The position numbers and the translations under genes were made by a program. A DNA stretch of 64,000 bases from Sphingomonas hankookensis (lineage in GTDB: Bacteria > Pseudomonadota > Alphaproteobacteria > Sphingomonadales > Sphingomonadaceae): the NCBI RefSeq assembly GCF_001619955.1, contig NZ_LQQO01000002.1, forward strand, positions 55,881 through 119,880. The letters run 5' to 3'. Shown here piece by piece: positions 26,001-35,126 of the stretch. Each line of letters opens with the position of its first letter. Within the stretch, counting starts at the first letter, position 1. A model generated the notes under the pieces. It saw only the letters and a program-made list of their open reading frames with translations, was not told where the DNA came from and searched no databases.

Positions 26001-26341
26001 TCGTGCGGCAGCGGCCGGGCAAGGGCAATGCGATCTTCGTCACGCTGGAGGACGAGGGCGGCATCACCAATGTCGTGCTGTGGGCGCGATTGTTTGAGGC
26101 GTATCGGCGCGAGGTGATGGGCGCGCGGCTGATGCTGGTCGAGGGCGAGGTGCAGCGCAGCCGCGAGGGGATCGTGCACCTGATGGGCGCGCGGGTGTGG
26201 GACCGCAGCGACCTGCTCGACACACTGGGCGAGGCGCCGCCGCCGGTGCCGTCGTCGCGGGGGGACGAGGTGGTGCGCCCGGTCGCGTCGCGCCACCCGC
26301 GCGACGTGCGGCTGGTGCCGAAGTCGCGCGATTTCCACTGA
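23018..26341 (+). CDS. dnaE2: Error-prone DNA polymerase DnaE2, with in-frame REP insertion
   Basis: A C-family polymerase for translesion synthesis with ImuA/ImuB. It has 1107 residues: PHP domain at the start (MAFAELIAATHFSFLRGAS), the polymerase active-site motif PDIDVDFEHERREEVIQYI near residue 386, the thumb and fingers, a tandem HhH region, and a C-terminal OB domain (NAIFVTLEDEGGITNVVLW). Residues about 809-837 (HPAFDPGSRF through VKPGVTE) are encoded by a REP element at 25445-25528. They fall where relatives run directly from the NVSDWD region to LRLGFRQMDG. The frame stays open, so the protein is probably still made. Start is the ATG at 23018. Confidence 0.93.
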   Translation: MAFAELIAATHFSFLRGASPPCDMVGQANELKMAGIGIADRNTVAGVVQAFLSLKKANEGLVEQGLPPNDFDLVVGARLVFADGTPDIVAYPTDRAAWGRLTRLLSGGNLKAKKGECHLELSDLLTWQEGLLLIVTAPDAALLTRLRDACPGRVWLAVAMPRGGRDRRRLAGRIALAGRIGVPLLATNDALYATHEQRPLHDVLTCIREGTTLAAAGRKLAANAERHLKAPEEMARLFRDCPEAVEESVRLLRRIEFRLTDLKYEYPHEPVPAGWEAQDWLEHLTMTAAEERYGPDLPVGVRKRLDEEFALIRSQKYAHYFLTVHDLVRFARTCDPPILCQGRGSAANSIVCFLLGVTSVDPNEHDLLFSRFVSEQRGEPPDIDVDFEHERREEVIQYIYRRYGRERAGIAATVIHYRPRSAVGEVGKVLGLTRDVTQRLGSTVWGSFAGQMEARRYTSAGFDIDNPEIAQLRWLVDQILEFPRHLSQHVGGFVLTQGRLDEMVPIHNGAMEGRTFIEWDKDDIDALGLMKVDVLALGMLTCIRKAFDLLRHHGLGEHDLTVDLKADDAAVYDMLHKGDSIGVFQVESRAQMNMLPRLKPTSLYDLSVQVAIVRPGPIEGDMVHPYLRRRSGQEAITYPSPKPPHDPDELRTLLGRTFGVPLFQEQVMKLAIVAADFSPNEANELRRAMATFRNPGTIENFRRKLIDGMTARGYEPDFAERCFRQIEGFGSYGFPESHALSFARLVYVSSWIKCHHPAVFACALLNSQPMGFYAPAQIVRDARDHGVAVLGIDVNVSDWDNKLEGLACDRHPAFDPGSRFLVDVAEEAGPRVKPGVTEEGIPLALRLGFRQMDGFRQHWAEAIAAGRPFASVEELARRARLPQRALRLLADADAFRSIGFDRREALWEVRRTPDAELPLFAHAKAAELGAEPDMTLPAMPAVEHVVTDYQTLRLSLQGHPMQFLRGRLDRMGVTSCAGIMAAKAGARVTAAGLVLVRQRPGKGNAIFVTLEDEGGITNVVLWARLFEAYRREVMGARLMLVEGEVQRSREGIVHLMGARVWDRSDLLDTLGEAPPPVPSSRGDEVVRPVASRHPRDVRLVPKSRDFH
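25445..25528. repeat. REP element inside dnaE2, in frame
   Basis: The arms CACCCTGCGTTTGATCCAGG and, inverted, the standard GTCACCCCGGGCTTGACCC flank the CCGCTTTCTT/AAGAAGCGG core. The left arm has diverged while the right arm is standard. At 84 bp it is a multiple of three and carries no stop in the dnaE2 frame. Confidence 0.88.
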
Positions 26342-26360
26342 CATCGCCCAGCCGCCCGGC

Positions 26361-26380
26361 GTAGGACGGTCCTACTTTTT
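26361..26380 (+). terminator. Short palindrome with T-run after dnaE2
   Basis: GTAGGACGGTCCTAC followed by TTTTT lies 20 bp after the dnaE2 stop. The stem is only 6-7 bp, so it is a weak terminator candidate; it could also be a protein-binding palindrome upstream of the sensor kinase. Confidence 0.45.
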
Positions 26381-26464
26381 CGTCACCCCGGACTTGATCC
26401 GGGGTCCCGCTTCTTCCCCACGGTGGCGAGGAAAGCGGGACCCCGGGTCAAGCCCGGGGTGACG
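26381..26464. repeat. REP palindrome pair
   Basis: Standard 84-bp two-armed copy, located between dnaE2 and the sensor kinase gene, 38 bp before the latter's ATG. Confidence 0.85.
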
Positions 26465-26502
26465 GAGAAAGAGCTGAAGGTCGATCGCTGCCTTGGAGGG
26501 CC

Positions 26503-29500
26503 ATGAACGGGTTGCTGCTGTTCGTCGTCGCGATCGGCTATGCCGCGCTGCTGTTCGCGGTGGCGTGGGTCGTGCGGCGGCGGGGGATCGCGCCGGGGCG
26601 GCGGCGGGCGGTCTATACGCTGGGGCTGGCGGTCTATTGCAGCAGCTGGACGTTCAATGGCGCGGTCGGCAGCGCGGTGGCCGAGGGGTGGACCTATCTG
26701 CCGATCTATCTGGGGCCGGTCCTGCTGTTCGTCTTCGGACGGCGGTTGCTGGTACGGCTGGTGGGGGCGGTGCAGGCCGATGGGGCGACGTCGATCGCCG
26801 ACTTTATCGGCGGGCGGTTTTCGCGCAGCCGAGGGGTAGCGGCTTTGGTGACGCTGATCGCGCTGACCGGGACCGTGCCCTATGTCGCGTTGCAGCTGCG
26901 GTCGGTCGCGACCAGCTATGGCGCCCTGGCCAACCTGGGCGACACGACGCGGCCGATGATCGTGACCGCGATCGTGCTGGCCGCCTTTGCCATCGGCTTC
27001 GGGACGCGCGGCGATGCCAAGGAGCGGGCCGATGGCGGGCTGCTGGCGGCGGTCGCGGTGGAGTCGCTCATCAAGCTCGCGGCCTTTGCCGCCGTCGCGC
27101 TGTTCGCGTTGTGGCTGGTCGTGGAGGCGGCACCGGCGGAGCGGGCGGCGGGGATGGCGCGGCTGGGCAGCGGCTTTGCCCGGCCACCGGCGGCCGGAGA
27201 CTTCGCCATTGCGACGTTGCTGGCGATGGCGGCGATGCTGTGCCTGCCGCGCCAGTTCCATGTGACGGTGATCGCCGCGCACGACCGCCACGACCCGGCG
27301 CGGGCGCGCTGGCCGTTCGTCGCCTATCTGGTGCTGACCGCGTTGCTGGTCGTGCCGATCACTTGGGGCGCGCTGGTGCAGGGCGGCGCGACGCGGCCCG
27401 ACCTGCTGGTGATCGCCATGCCGCTGGCCGCCGGAGCGCCGGCGATCGCGCTGCTGGGGTTCGTCGGCGGCTTTTCAGCGGCGACGGCGATGGTGGTGAT
27501 GGAGACGGTCGCGCTGGCGACGATGGTGTCGAACGACCTGATCGCGCCGCTGTTGCTGCGCCACCCGCGCATGGCCGCAGCGGCGCATGTCGGGCGGACG
27601 CTGCTGTGGGTGCGCCGCGCCGTGATCGTCGGGATCATCGGCGTGGCGTTGATGAGCGCACTGCTGATCCCGATGACGCGCGGGCTGGCGACGATCGGGC
27701 TGGTCGCCTTTGCGGCGATGGCGCAGTTCGCGCCCGCGCTGCTGCTGGCGGTGGCCGGGGGTGGGCGCGATCCCTTGGCGGCCAAGGCGGGGCTGGCGAC
27801 GGGCCTTGCCGGATGGACGCTGCTGCTGTTCGTGCCGACGCTGAGCGGAGCGCCGCTGCCGATCCCGGCGATGGCGGGGATGGGGGCGGTCGCAGCGGCG
27901 GCGGTGGTGACGCTGGCGGCGAACCTGATCGTCCACGCCGCCGTCGCCCTGTCGCGCGCGCCGCGCCTGCCCTTCGTCCGCGACGACCGGGTGCCGCCGG
28001 TGCGCGACCTGTCCGAGCTGACCCAGCTGGTCGCGCGCTTCGTCGGCGAGGAGCGGGCGAGGGCGGAGCTGGGCGAGGGCAGCCATGTCGATGCCCGCGC
28101 CGCGCGCCGGGCCGAACGGCTGGTGGCGCAGGTGGTCGGGGTGTCGTCCGCACGGCGGCTGGTGGCGTCCGCACTGTCGGGCGAGGGACTGGGCGCGGAC
28201 GATGTCGCGCGGATGCTGGACGAGAGCGGGCAGAGCCTGCAATTTTCCAAGGGGCTACTCGCCGCCACACTGGAGCATATCGATCCGGGGGTCAGCGTGG
28301 TCGATGCGGAGCTGAACCTGGTCGCGTGGAACCAGCGCTATCTCGACCTGTTCGGGTTCCCGCCCGGCATGATCCGGGTCGGCGCGCCGGTGGCCGATGC
28401 GATCGCGTTCAATGCGCTGCGCGGTGATTGCGGCCCCGGAGAGGTCGACGACCATGTCGCGCGGCGGCTGGCGCATATGCGGCGGGGGACGCGGCACAGT
28501 TTCGAACGGGTGCGCAGCGACGGGCGGGTGCTGAAGACCGTGGGCGGGCCGATGCCGGGCGGCGGCTATGTCATGTGCTTTTCGGACATCACCGCCGAGG
28601 CGCAGGCATTGCGTGCGGTGGAGACGGCGCGGGCCGAGCTGGAGCGGCGGGTCGAGGAGCGGACCCGCGCGCTGTCCGACGCCAATGCCGCGCTGGCGCG
28701 GGCGACGGCGGACAAGACCCGGTTCCTGGCCGCCGCCAGCCACGACCTGTTGCAGCCACTCCACGCGGCACGGCTGTTCACGGCCGCGCTGGCGCGGGGG
28801 GCGGACGATCGGGCGAAGCCGCTGGCCGAGCGGATCGACCAGTCGATCGCGGCGGCGGACCAGTTGCTGCGGGCGCTGCTCGACATATCGAAGCTGGATG
28901 CCGGGGGGATCGTGCCGGTGCCGACGCGCTTCGGGGTCCGGGGCCTGCTGGTCGAGCTGGTCGACAGTTTCGCCGATCAGGCGCGGGCAAAGGGGCTGGT
29001 GCTGCGGATCGGGCCGGGGGATGCGGTGGTCGAAACCGACCGGGTGCTGCTGCGCTCGATCGTCCAGAATCTGCTGGGCAATGCCGTGCGCTATACCGCG
29101 CGGGGCGGGGTGATGATCGGGGTGCGTCGGCGGGGTGGCGTGGCGCGGATCGAGGTGGTCGACAGCGGACCCGGCATTGCCGAGGCCGACCGGGCGCGGG
29201 TGTTTCGCGAGTTCGAGCGGCTGGCGACGGCCGAGGATGCCGGGCTGGGGCTGGGCCTTGCCATCGTCGCGCGGACGGCGGCGTTGCTGGGGGCGGAGGT
29301 CGACCTGAACAGCCGGGTCGGGCGGGGGAGCCGCTTTGCGGTGACGCTGCCGATGGTCGAGGGCGTGGCGACGGCGGTGCCGGCGCGGGTGGCGGTGCGC
29401 GACGTCGGGCCGCTGTCGTGTCTGATCGTCGATGACGATGCCGGGGTCCGGCGCGCGATGGCGGCGCTGGCGGTCAGCCGGGGGCACCGGGTGCGGGTGG

Positions 29501-29760
29501 CAGCGACGGTCGAGGAGGCGCTGGCCGGGGTGTGCGAGGAGGTGGCGTTCGTCGACCATGATCTGGGCGGCGAGGTCGATGGGCTGGCGCTGATCGGGAT
29601 GCTGCGCGCGGTCAGGCCGGCGCTGCGCGCGGCGCTGGTGACGGCGGATGCGAGCCGGACGCTGGCGGAGGCGGCTGAGGCGGTGGGCGTGACGGTGTTG
29701 CTGAAGCCGTTGGCGGGGGAGGTGTTCGACGCGTGGGTAGCCGCGCCGGGCGAGCAGTAG
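26503..29760 (+). CDS. CrbS-type transporter/sensor hybrid histidine kinase
   Basis: The 1085 residues join an SLC5 (sodium:solute symporter)-like membrane domain of about 13 segments (1-480), a linker helix region, a PAS domain (about 585-700, LEHIDPGVSVVDAELNLVAW), a coiled coil, HisKA with H747 (AASHDLLQPLHA), HATPase (QNLLGNAVRYTA, DSGPGIAE, GLGLGLAIV) and a C-terminal receiver with D1018 (FVDHDLGG). This matches CrbS, which with CrbR controls acetyl-CoA synthetase in gamma-proteobacteria. A LuxR-type regulator and acs follow, supporting that role. TTGGAGGG precedes the ATG. Whether the membrane part transports or only senses is not known. Confidence 0.88.
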   Translation: MNGLLLFVVAIGYAALLFAVAWVVRRRGIAPGRRRAVYTLGLAVYCSSWTFNGAVGSAVAEGWTYLPIYLGPVLLFVFGRRLLVRLVGAVQADGATSIADFIGGRFSRSRGVAALVTLIALTGTVPYVALQLRSVATSYGALANLGDTTRPMIVTAIVLAAFAIGFGTRGDAKERADGGLLAAVAVESLIKLAAFAAVALFALWLVVEAAPAERAAGMARLGSGFARPPAAGDFAIATLLAMAAMLCLPRQFHVTVIAAHDRHDPARARWPFVAYLVLTALLVVPITWGALVQGGATRPDLLVIAMPLAAGAPAIALLGFVGGFSAATAMVVMETVALATMVSNDLIAPLLLRHPRMAAAAHVGRTLLWVRRAVIVGIIGVALMSALLIPMTRGLATIGLVAFAAMAQFAPALLLAVAGGGRDPLAAKAGLATGLAGWTLLLFVPTLSGAPLPIPAMAGMGAVAAAAVVTLAANLIVHAAVALSRAPRLPFVRDDRVPPVRDLSELTQLVARFVGEERARAELGEGSHVDARAARRAERLVAQVVGVSSARRLVASALSGEGLGADDVARMLDESGQSLQFSKGLLAATLEHIDPGVSVVDAELNLVAWNQRYLDLFGFPPGMIRVGAPVADAIAFNALRGDCGPGEVDDHVARRLAHMRRGTRHSFERVRSDGRVLKTVGGPMPGGGYVMCFSDITAEAQALRAVETARAELERRVEERTRALSDANAALARATADKTRFLAAASHDLLQPLHAARLFTAALARGADDRAKPLAERIDQSIAAADQLLRALLDISKLDAGGIVPVPTRFGVRGLLVELVDSFADQARAKGLVLRIGPGDAVVETDRVLLRSIVQNLLGNAVRYTARGGVMIGVRRRGGVARIEVVDSGPGIAEADRARVFREFERLATAEDAGLGLGLAIVARTAALLGAEVDLNSRVGRGSRFAVTLPMVEGVATAVPARVAVRDVGPLSCLIVDDDAGVRRAMAALAVSRGHRVRVAATVEEALAGVCEEVAFVDHDLGGEVDGLALIGMLRAVRPALRAALVTADASRTLAEAAEAVGVTVLLKPLAGEVFDAWVAAPGEQ

Positions 29761-29864
29761 CGCAGCTACTGCAAGCCACCCGAGGCGCGGCCGGCCGGCG
29801 GCGCGGGGAGCGCCGTCCGACGGCACGGGCTTTGCCCGTGTCGGGGCCGTGCCACCAAGCCAAA

Positions 29865-29882
29865 GTTCACTAAGTTCACACT
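29865..29882 (+). repeat. GTTCAC mosaic repeat, left end only
   Basis: The motif GTTCACTAAGTTCACACT is followed by ACCGCATGTTTGCG, similar to the flank of copy A near 2820. The rest of the element is not recognisable, so this copy is truncated. Confidence 0.6.
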
Positions 29883-30009
29883 AACCGCATGTTTGCGAAC
29901 GCGGGGAAGGAGGCGGTTGATGCCCCAGCCTTCGTTCTGGCGCCAGTTGTTTAAAGGTGCGTGTTGTTGTCTGCCACCAGTCCCCGAAACCCGCGGAAAA
30001 TCGCCAAAG

Positions 30010-30132
30010 GTCACTAAGTTCACACTCGTGACGTGTTCGTCGCGGGGCCGGATGGGGCGCGGTGGGGTAGCGAAGCCGACGATGGGAAAGAGCGGGTTCG
30101 ATACTGGCAGGTTGGTGGCTTGTAGGACAGGG
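30010..30132 (+). repeat. GTTCAC...TGTAGG mosaic intergenic repeat, copy B
   Basis: The blocks are GTCACTAAGTTCACACT, GGGAAAGAGCGGG at 30083-30095, and TGTAGGACAGGG at 30121-30132. The stretch before the last block (CGATACTGGCAGG) resembles CGATATTGACAGG in copy A. Confidence 0.65.
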
Positions 30133-30152
30133 TTTCCTGTGTGGGCGGGGAA

Positions 30153-30188
30153 GAAGAAGCGGGACCCCGGGTCGAGCCCGGGGTGACG
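30153..30188. repeat. REP half unit
   Basis: One arm only: AAGAAGCGGGACCCCGGGTC then GAGCCCGGGGTGACG. It lies at the end of the response-regulator gene. Confidence 0.8.
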
Positions 30189-30199
30189 GGGAATAGGGC

Positions 30200-30817
30200 C
30201 TAGCCCGTGACTTCCAGTCCGAGCGCGCGGGCGGCGACGGCGGCTTGCGTGCGGTTGCCGACGTCGAGCTTGCGCAGCACGGCGGTCATGTGGACCTTCA
30301 CGGTCGTCTCGGCGATGCCGAGGTCGTGGGCGATCTGCTTGTTCAGGCGGCCGGCGAGGACGCCGAGCAGGACGCGAAGCTGCATCGGAGTGAGTGCGGC
30401 GACGCGGGCGGCCATGTCGTCTTCGGGTGCGGTGTCGGGGGCCATGCGGTCGCCGGCGAGCGCGGCGGCGATGGCGGCCTCGATCGATTCCAGTGCCGCA
30501 TCCTTGCCGACGAACCCGACCGCGCCGAACCGGGCAACCTGGGCGAAGGCGGCGGCGCGATCGGCGCCGGAGACGACGAGGATGGGGACGTCGGGGGCTT
30601 CGGCATGGAGCAGGGCCACGCCGCTATAGCCGACCGCGCCGGGCATGTTCAGGTCGAGCAGGATCAGCGCGAGCTTGTCGGCGTCGCGAATGGCCTGGAC
30701 CGCGCGGTCGAGCGAGCCGGCTTCGACGATATGCGCGTCGGGGCGGACTTGCAGGACGGCGAGGGTCAGGGCCTGACGGAACAGCGGGTGGTCGTCGGCG
30801 ACGAGGATGGTGGTCAT
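30200..30817 (-). CDS. NarL/LuxR-family response regulator (CrbR-like)
   Basis: The 205-residue regulator has a receiver domain (residues 1-120: acidic D8-D9, phospho-acceptor D55 in LILLDLNMPG, Lys near 106) and a LuxR-type HTH (residues 140-200: LTPMQLRVLLGVLAGRLNKQ, ending with the recognition helix near TTVKVHMTAVLRKL). It lies downstream of acs on the same strand and faces the CrbS-type kinase. That layout fits CrbR, which activates acs when acetate must be scavenged. The link is by context; no binding data. Confidence 0.88.
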   Translation of the reverse strand: MTTILVADDHPLFRQALTLAVLQVRPDAHIVEAGSLDRAVQAIRDADKLALILLDLNMPGAVGYSGVALLHAEAPDVPILVVSGADRAAAFAQVARFGAVGFVGKDAALESIEAAIAAALAGDRMAPDTAPEDDMAARVAALTPMQLRVLLGVLAGRLNKQIAHDLGIAETTVKVHMTAVLRKLDVGNRTQAAVAARALGLEVTG

Positions 30818-30831
30818 CGCGCGTTCTCCAG

Positions 30832-30914
30832 CGTCACCCCGGGCTTGACCCGGGGTACCGCTTTTTACCGACGGCAGAAGAAGAAGCGGGACCCCGGCTC
30901 AAGGCCGGGGTGAC
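30832..30914. repeat. REP palindrome pair between acs and the regulator
   Basis: Standard two-armed copy in the 108-bp gap of a two-gene leftward unit. It could lower expression of the regulator relative to acs by partial termination or mRNA processing. Confidence 0.85.
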
Positions 30915-30925
30915 GAGAGTGGGCA

Positions 30926-32860
<1,935 letters not shown>

Positions 32861-33021
32861 GTTTCTCTCCTGTGCGCCTGATGTGCGGTCGCGGGTACGC
32901 GCGTCAAGCGGTCGGCCCCTACTACCAAGGTCGTACTGGCCGCCATGGCGCGTGCAGATGACACTGGCGCGGCACGAGGTGTGGCGACAGACTGCACCGG
33001 ACAAGACGAGAGGATGCCGCC
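32861..33021. promoter_or_regulatory. Divergent control region acs / MHS transporter
   Basis: A 161-bp region between the two divergent starts must hold both promoters. A CTACTACCAAGGTCGTACTG stretch at about 32921-32940 has imperfect dyad symmetry (TAC-TACC, GGTCGTA). It is a candidate regulator site, unproven. Confidence 0.35.
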
Positions 33022-34677
33022 ATGGCAGAGGCTGTAGCCGTGCCCCACAAGGGCCAGAACGAGAAGCTGGTGATCGCGGCGTCGTCGCTCGGCACCGTGT
33101 TCGAATGGTACGACTTCTACCTGTACGGGTTGCTGGCGACGTATATTTCGAAGCAGTTCTTTTCGGGCGTGAACGAGACGACCGGGTTCATCCTGGCGCT
33201 GGGCGCATTTGCCGCCGGGTTTGCGGTCAGGCCGTTCGGGGCGCTGGTGTTCGGGCGGATCGGCGATCTGGTCGGGCGCAAGAACACGTTCCTCGTCACG
33301 ATGGGGATCATGGGCCTGTCGACCTTCGCGGTGGGCCTGTTGCCGAGCTATGCCAGCATCGGGGTGGCCGCACCGGTGATACTGGTATTGCTGCGTATCC
33401 TGCAGGGGCTGGCGCTGGGCGGGGAATATGGCGGGGCGGCGACCTATGTCGCGGAACATGCGCCCGATGGGAAGCGGGGGCTGTACACCAGCTTCATCCA
33501 GACGACGGCGACGATGGGGCTGTTCGCGGCGCTGCTGGTCGTGATCGGGTTCCGCACCGCGCTGGGCGAAGAGACGTTCGGCGGGTTCGGGTGGCGGCTG
33601 CCGTTCCTCGTGTCGATCCTGCTGCTGGGCGTATCGATGTGGATCCGGCTGCAATTGTCGGAAAGCCCCGTGTTCCTAAAGATGAAGGAAGAGGGCAAGA
33701 CGTCGAAGGCGCCGCTGACCGAGGCGTTCCTGCGCTGGCCGAATTTGAAGGTCGTGCTGATCGCGCTGTTCGGCGCGGCGATGGGGCAGGCGGTGGTGTG
33801 GTATACAGGCCAGTTCTACGTCCTGTTCTTCCTCGAAAAGATGATGAAGGTCGATGGCGCGACGGTGAACGTGCTGCTGGCCATCGCGCTGGCGCTGGGG
33901 ACGCCGTTCTTCGTGTTCTTCGGCTGGTTGTCGGACAGGATCGGGCGGAAATGGATCATCATGGGTGGCTGTGCGATTGCGGCACTCACCTATTTCCCGC
34001 TGTTCGGCGCGCTGACCGATGCCGCCAATCCGGCGCTGGCGGCGGCGCAGGTCGCGTCGCCGGTTCGCGTCACCGCGCATGACGCGGATTGTTCGGTCCA
34101 GTTCGATCCGATCGGGCGCAACAAGTTCGATGCGAAGAGCTGCGACATCGCCAAATCCTATCTGGCGAAGAACGGCATCAGCTACACCAATGTCGAGGCA
34201 CCGGCGGGGACGATCGCGAGCGTCGCAGTCGGCGACCGCGTGCTGGTGGCGCCCGATCCGGCGAAGGTGAGCGGACCGGCGCGGGCGGCGGCGATCACCG
34301 CCTATCAGGGCGAGGTCGCGTCGGCGCTCAGCGCAGCGGGCTATCCGGCGAAGGCCGATCCGGCGGCGATCAACAAGCCGCTGGTGGTGCTGATCCTGTG
34401 GTTCATGGTGATCCTGGTGACCATGGTGTACGGCCCGATCGCGGCGCTGCTGGTCGAACTGTTCCCCAGCCGCATCCGCTATACGTCGATGTCGCTGCCC
34501 TATCATATCGGCAATGGCTGGTTCGGCGGGTTCCTGCCGACGACCGCCTTCGCGATGGTCGCGGCGACCGGCGATATCTATTACGGGCTGTGGTATCCGG
34601 TGGTGCTGGCGGTGGTGACGCTGGTGCTGGGGGTGCTGTTTTTGCCAGAGACGTTTCGGCGGAATATCCGGGATTAG
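33022..34677 (+). CDS. MHS-family MFS transporter with a periplasmic insertion
   Basis: The 551-residue MFS protein of the metabolite:H+ symporter group has hallmarks [34 protein letters not shown] and [20 protein letters not shown]. Relatives take up organic acids, proline or betaine. Residues about 333-450 are an extra hydrophilic stretch ([20 protein letters not shown], then an Ala/Pro-rich part) between hydrophobic segments in the second half, with two cysteines that could form a disulfide. Family members are usually about 430 residues. Divergence from acs suggests an acetate or other organic-acid substrate, which is inference. Confidence 0.88.
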   Translation: MAEAVAVPHKGQNEKLVIAASSLGTVFEWYDFYLYGLLATYISKQFFSGVNETTGFILALGAFAAGFAVRPFGALVFGRIGDLVGRKNTFLVTMGIMGLSTFAVGLLPSYASIGVAAPVILVLLRILQGLALGGEYGGAATYVAEHAPDGKRGLYTSFIQTTATMGLFAALLVVIGFRTALGEETFGGFGWRLPFLVSILLLGVSMWIRLQLSESPVFLKMKEEGKTSKAPLTEAFLRWPNLKVVLIALFGAAMGQAVVWYTGQFYVLFFLEKMMKVDGATVNVLLAIALALGTPFFVFFGWLSDRIGRKWIIMGGCAIAALTYFPLFGALTDAANPALAAAQVASPVRVTAHDADCSVQFDPIGRNKFDAKSCDIAKSYLAKNGISYTNVEAPAGTIASVAVGDRVLVAPDPAKVSGPARAAAITAYQGEVASALSAAGYPAKADPAAINKPLVVLILWFMVILVTMVYGPIAALLVELFPSRIRYTSMSLPYHIGNGWFGGFLPTTAFAMVAATGDIYYGLWYPVVLAVVTLVLGVLFLPETFRRNIRD

Positions 34678-34697
34678 GTACGACCGTTTGGCAAGAT

Positions 34698-34780
34698 GTA
34701 CCCCCGCGCAGGCGGGGGTCCAGGGCGGCATACGCGATCGTCGTTTGCCTGGCTCTGGACCCCCGCCTGCGCGGGGGTAC
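34698..34780. repeat. Perfect 26-bp inverted repeat (CCCCCGCGCAGGCGGGGG type)
   Basis: Arms GTACCCCCGCGCAGGCGGGG (continuing GTCCAG) at 34698-34723 and its exact inverse at 34755-34780, with a 31-bp spacer. A relative with mismatches lies at 51171-51254. Confidence 0.85.
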
Positions 34781-34835
34781 GGTTGTGTCTGGGGTTTAGG
34801 CAAGGTGCCGATGCGGGTCCGAGCATCGCAAACTT

Positions 34836-34919
34836 CGTCACCCCGGGCCTGATCCGGGGTCCCGCTTCTCAACCACGGCCGCAGAAGAAGCGGGACCCCG
34901 GATCAAGTCCGGGGTGACG
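34836..34919. repeat. REP palindrome pair
   Basis: Standard two-armed copy between the convergent MHS transporter and ybdD genes, likely able to form a bidirectional terminator hairpin. Confidence 0.85.
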
Positions 34920-34937
34920 GTGGGTAGAGGTTCGCGA

Positions 34938-35126
34938 TCAGCAACATCTTGGCGGGGCGCCGGGGCCGGTGCCGTAGCGCCTTGCCACCCGGTCGCGGTG
35001 GAATTCCTTGAGCGTCATGATCGGTTCGCCGGGGTGGTGCGCCGTGCGATGCGCGACGTAGCGGTCGTAATCGGGGACGCCGACCATCAGCCGCGCCCCC
35101 TCCGCCAGCTTATGCAGGAAGCGCAT
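34938..35126 (-). CDS. ybdD: YbdD/YjiX-family small protein, CstA partner
   Basis: This 62-residue protein matches the YbdD/YjiX family: MVGVPDYDRYVAHRTAHHPG in the middle and TLKEFHRDRVARRYG near the end. Family members are encoded right after cstA/btsT and are needed for pyruvate uptake by these carriers. Its ATG at 35126 overlaps the last 17 bp of cstA, showing coupled translation. The C-terminus ends in Cys-Cys. Confidence 0.9.
   Translation of the reverse strand: MRFLHKLAEGARLMVGVPDYDRYVAHRTAHHPGEPIMTLKEFHRDRVARRYGTGPGAPPRCC

Larger units (their letters stand above)
29761..30199. other. Intergenic region with mosaic repeats, no gene seen
   Basis: The 439-bp gap lies between two convergent genes. 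It contains a GC hairpin (29780-29856, with CGGCACGGGCTTTGCCCGTG), a GTTCACTAAGTTCACACT end at 29865-29882, a full mosaic repeat at 30010-30132 and a half REP at 30153-30188. An ORF at 29893-30186 runs through repeats and is not credible. Confidence 0.6.

Noticed and set aside
29893..30186. Small plus-strand ORF between the kinase and regulator genes
   Set aside because: It consists of mosaic-repeat and REP sequence (ending in the KKKRDPGSSPG peptide seen wherever REP is translated).
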